In this document: in pieces, positions 7,098 to 8,748 of the stretch
Position numbering within the stretch: the first letter of the stretch is position 1
How the letters are laid out: every line of letters starts with the position of its first letter
Source: Eubacteriales Family XIII. Incertae Sedis bacterium
Lineage (GTDB): Bacteria > Bacillota > Clostridia > Peptostreptococcales > Anaerovoracaceae
Assembly: GCA_031278255.1 (NCBI GenBank)
Contig: JAITKU010000253.1
Span: 1 to 8,748, forward strand
Length of the DNA stretch: 8,748 nucleotides
Direction of reading: 5' to 3'
Position numbers and translations under genes: made by a program
Notes under the pieces: generated by a model
Database searches by the model: none
Seen by the model: only the letters and a program-made list of their open reading frames with translations
Told to the model about the DNA's origin: nothing

Positions 7098-7259
7098 TTG
7101 CGCCTCCATTGCGGCCTCAAGGCCGCTGCAAACTCATTGTGACAACGTATTGCCGCCGCGAAAGACAAATGCGCGCGGCCGCGCGCGGTTTATGACGCCG
7201 CCCCGCCCCCGCGGGATGAGAAAGTCTTGCGGCGTTTAAAAATAATAACCACAGCTCAT
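7098..7259 (-). promoter_or_regulatory. Long GC-rich structured 5' leader of hpf
   Basis: From the predicted start near 7259 to the hpf ATG there are about 160 untranslated nt, long for a single gene. In transcript order it holds a 7-bp stem (7235-7229 with 7201-7195) enclosing a G-rich run, a 16-bp GC palindrome (7186-7171), and a 6-bp hairpin with a TTGA loop (7126-7111) three bases before the Shine-Dalgarno. I see no open frame worth calling. Structured RNAs named after raiA (another name for hpf) have been described near such genes in bacteria, as I recall, but I cannot confirm a match by eye. It may be a translational control leader or simply GC-rich spacer. Confidence 0.5.
7111..7126 (-). 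promoter_or_regulatory. Hairpin immediately upstream of the hpf ribosome binding site
   Basis: On the minus strand GCGGCC-TTGA-GGCCGC forms a perfect 6-bp all-GC stem with a four-base loop. It ends three bases before the Shine-Dalgarno GGAGGC at 7107-7102. No T-run follows, so it is not a terminator. Its position suggests an effect on ribosome loading or on 5'-end stability of the hpf message. Confidence 0.6.
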
Positions 7260-7270
7260 GTGGTTATTAT
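7242..7270 (-). repeat. Perfect 12-bp dyad over the hpf -10 box and start site (candidate operator)
   Basis: ATAATAACCACA (7242-7253) and TGTGGTTATTAT (7259-7270) are exact inverted copies separated by GCTCA. One arm covers most of the -10 box at 7271-7266 and reaches the predicted start near 7259; the other arm lies in the early transcribed region. This is a classic position for a repressor operator. Read as RNA from flagellin read-through, the minus strand also gives a 12-bp stem followed by TTTTAAA, so it could act as a low-GC terminator. I do not recognise the half-site as that of a known regulator. Confidence 0.7.
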
Positions 7271-7294
7271 ATCAAAAGATCCCTCGATTGTCAT
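7266..7294 (-). promoter_or_regulatory. Strong extended -10 promoter for hpf
   Basis: On the minus strand ATGACA (7294-7289, five of six consensus bases) is followed by a 17-bp spacer and a perfect TATAAT (7271-7266). A TG one base before the -10 box makes it an extended -10 promoter. The upstream DNA (about 7295-7318) is AT-rich and includes the 10-bp palindrome TCAAATTTGA at 7303-7312, which could be an UP-like element or a second protein site. The next gene in this direction is hpf. Confidence 0.85.
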
Positions 7295-7342
7295 ATACAT
7301 TTTCAAATTTGAGTTTTCGGAGTGCGGGCGGCGAAAGCCGGG

Positions 7343-7380
7343 CAAAGGGAAAGGCCGCCTCGCGGCGGTCTTTCCCTTTG
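7343..7380 (-). terminator. Long hairpin behind flagellin, probable terminator
   Basis: Bases 7343-7359 pair with 7364-7380 over 17 positions with one G-U pair and a four-base loop (TCGC). The GC core (7353-7359 with 7364-7370) is followed on the minus strand by TTTCCCTTTG, which can serve as the U-rich tail or pair into a longer stem. It starts 45 bp after the flagellin stop. The tail is also T-rich on the plus strand, so the element could work both ways, but there is no plus-strand gene for it to end. Confidence 0.75.
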
Positions 7381-7425
7381 CTTTTGCTAAAATGATTGTG
7401 TGTGTCCCTTTGCGTATACCTGTTG

Positions 7426-8748
7426 TTACTGGAGCAGGCTGAGTACGCCCTGCGGGATGACGTTGGCTTGCGCGAGCATGGCCTGCGCCGCCTGCGACAG
7501 GATCTGGTTCTTTGTGAAGTTCATGATCTCCTTTGCCATGTCTACGTCTCTGATCCGCGATTCGGAGGCCGTGAGGTTCTCCGAGGTGGTGCCGAGGTTC
7601 TTGATCGTGTGGTCGAGTCTGTTGATGATGGCGCCCATCTTGGAGCGCTCGGACGACACCTTGTTGATGGCTTTGTCGATCGCCGTAATGGCCACGTCGG
7701 CTTTCTTCTGCTCCGTCAAATCCACCTTGTTGACGCCCAGAGCCTTTGCGGACGAGTCGAGGATGGAGATGCTCATGTTCTGGCCCTCGTTGGCGCCGAT
7801 ATGCAGCTTGATCGACTTATCCACCACGTCGAGGGTGGCCTTCAGGTTATCTCCACTTCCGGTAAAGAGTCCGACCGTAAGCTTGAACTGTACGCCGCCG
7901 ATGTCGAGGGTCTGCCCCGTATAGGTCTGGATCGACTGGCCCGCTCCGATCTTGAGGCTGACCGTCGTGGTCTTGCCGTCTGTGGTCTTGCCCGACAATG
8001 TGAATGTTGCCTCAGGCAAGACGTTTTGGAAGGTGATATAGCCGTCGCCCGTGATCGAATTGGCGCCCTCGAAATTGAACGCGACGCCGATCTGGCTGAA
8101 GGTGACGGTGCCGCTCTTGCCCTGCGACTTCAGGATCTCGTACTTGCCGTCCGGTCCCGTCAGCGTCAGGTCGTAGGAACCGCCGAGGTTGCCGCTGATG
8201 TCGAGACGGTATTCGCCGTACTGCGCGCCCAGCCCTGTGCCGCCGCCCGTAAGCGTCGTGAATTTCAGGAATGTGATCGCACCATCAGTCTTACCTATGT
8301 CTTTGGAAACACCGACGGCTTGGACATTGACCGCACTGCCGCTCATCGATACGCTTGAACTCAGGGTGTAGGTACCCGCCGCCACGACGGAACCCCCGAT
8401 CTCGAACTTGAAGTTGTAGTCGTTGAACGTGCCTTTTGCGTTCGGATTTCCGACGAGATCCGTCGTCATGGTCGTGACCGTGGCGCGGTTCTCCATCGTG
8501 CCGTTCAGCAGCTTCATGGTGTTGAACTCGGTATCGCGCGAGATGCGGTCGATCTCGGTCTTGAGCTGGTCGACCTCTCTTTGGATCTCGCCGCGGTCGA
8601 ACTGGGTGTTGGTGTCGTTCGCGGACTGGACGGCCAGCTCTTTCATGCGCTGCAGGATGCTGTGGACCTCGTTCAGCGCGCCCTCCGCCACGTTCAGCAG
8701 GGATTTGCCGTCGTAGGCGTTGCGGCTGGCTTGGTCGAGACCGCGAAT
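7426..8748 (-). CDS. fliC: Flagellin, 5' end cut off by window edge
   Basis: Structural subunit of the flagellar filament, exported through the flagellar type III apparatus. The frame is open to the window edge: 440 codons are visible, starting IRGLDQASRNAYDGKSLLNV, so about 55 N-terminal residues are missing and the full protein should be near 495. The conserved N-terminal D1 helices run from the edge to about visible residue 85 (QRMKELAVQSANDTN, EIDRISRDTEFN). A variable Thr/Gly/Ser-rich beta-type central domain spans about 90-315. The conserved C-terminal D1/D0 part begins near GANEGQNMSISI and includes INRLDHTIKNLGTTSENLTASESRIRD-type helix sequence, ending QAMLAQANVIPQGVLSLLQ. The Arg/Leu/Glu positions known for TLR5 recognition in Salmonella FliC (Arg90, Leu94, Glu114) look conserved. 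It is followed by a hairpin terminator. The GTG codon at 8691 is an internal Val, not the start. Confidence 0.97.
   Translation of the reverse strand: MRGLDQASRNAYDGKSLLNVAEGALNEVHSILQRMKELAVQSANDTNTQFDRGEIQREVDQLKTEIDRISRDTEFNTMKLLNGTMENRATVTTMTTDLVGNPNAKGTFNDYNFKFEIGGSVVAAGTYTLSSSVSMSGSAVNVQAVGVSKDIGKTDGAITFLKFTTLTGGGTGLGAQYGEYRLDISGNLGGSYDLTLTGPDGKYEILKSQGKSGTVTFSQIGVAFNFEGANSITGDGYITFQNVLPEATFTLSGKTTDGKTTTVSLKIGAGQSIQTYTGQTLDIGGVQFKLTVGLFTGSGDNLKATLDVVDKSIKLHIGANEGQNMSISILDSSAKALGVNKVDLTEQKKADVAITAIDKAINKVSSERSKMGAIINRLDHTIKNLGTTSENLTASESRIRDVDMAKEIMNFTKNQILSQAAQAMLAQANVIPQGVLSLLQ

Noticed and set aside
7098..7109. ATG at 7109 as start of hpf
   Set aside because: It overlaps the Shine-Dalgarno GGAGGC that serves the ATG at 7097, and the extra MEAQ is not part of the family N-terminus.
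7202..7214. G-quadruplex in the hpf leader (minus-strand G-rich run)
   Set aside because: The run lacks four separate tracts of three or more G, so at best a weak two-tier structure could form.
7227..7442. Plus-strand 71-codon frame in the hpf-flagellin gap
   Set aside because: It runs through the dyad, the promoter and the long hairpin, ends inside flagellin, and lacks a convincing ribosome binding site.
7396..8358. Plus-strand open frame of 320 codons over flagellin
   Set aside because: It is antisense to conserved flagellin, starts inside the flagellin downstream region and resembles no protein family; a shadow frame.

Overview
The window looks like chromosomal housekeeping DNA from a GC-rich member of the Clostridia (Firmicutes). 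The reasons are the cdaA-cdaR-glmM-glmS gene order, a long-form ribosome hibernation factor, a clostridial-type flagellin (C-terminal half with GANEGQNMSISI), strong Shine-Dalgarno sequences and sigma-A-like promoters. All seven genes lie on the minus strand. The long plus-strand open frames are antisense shadows created by the high GC content.

Reading in the direction of transcription (high to low coordinates): a flagellin gene whose 5' end is cut off by the window edge (8748-7426) is followed by a long hairpin that is probably its terminator (7380-7343). A 328-base gap follows. It carries a near-consensus promoter with an extended -10 box (7294-7266), a perfect 12-bp dyad over the -10 box and predicted start site (7270-7242), and a GC-rich leader of about 160 nt with several hairpins. 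This leader feeds hpf (7097-6567), which ends in a clear intrinsic terminator (6530-6497). A second good promoter (6459-6431) then starts the operon cdaA (6398-5514), cdaR (5527-4178), glmM (4165-2819) and glmS (2796-964). After a 145-bp gap with a bulged hairpin comes ahcY (818 to below 1), which runs off the left edge.

Functionally, CdaA makes the second messenger c-di-AMP and CdaR modulates it. GlmM and GlmS make glucosamine-1-phosphate and glucosamine-6-phosphate for peptidoglycan precursors. This coupling of c-di-AMP to cell-wall synthesis is widely conserved in Firmicutes. Hpf silences 70S ribosomes by dimerisation in slow growth. AhcY recycles S-adenosylhomocysteine in the methyl cycle.

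I found no mobile element, CRISPR array, tRNA, rRNA or defence system, and no obviously new multi-gene system. The part most worth a second look is the regulatory DNA between flagellin and hpf: the operator-like dyad on the promoter and the structured leader.
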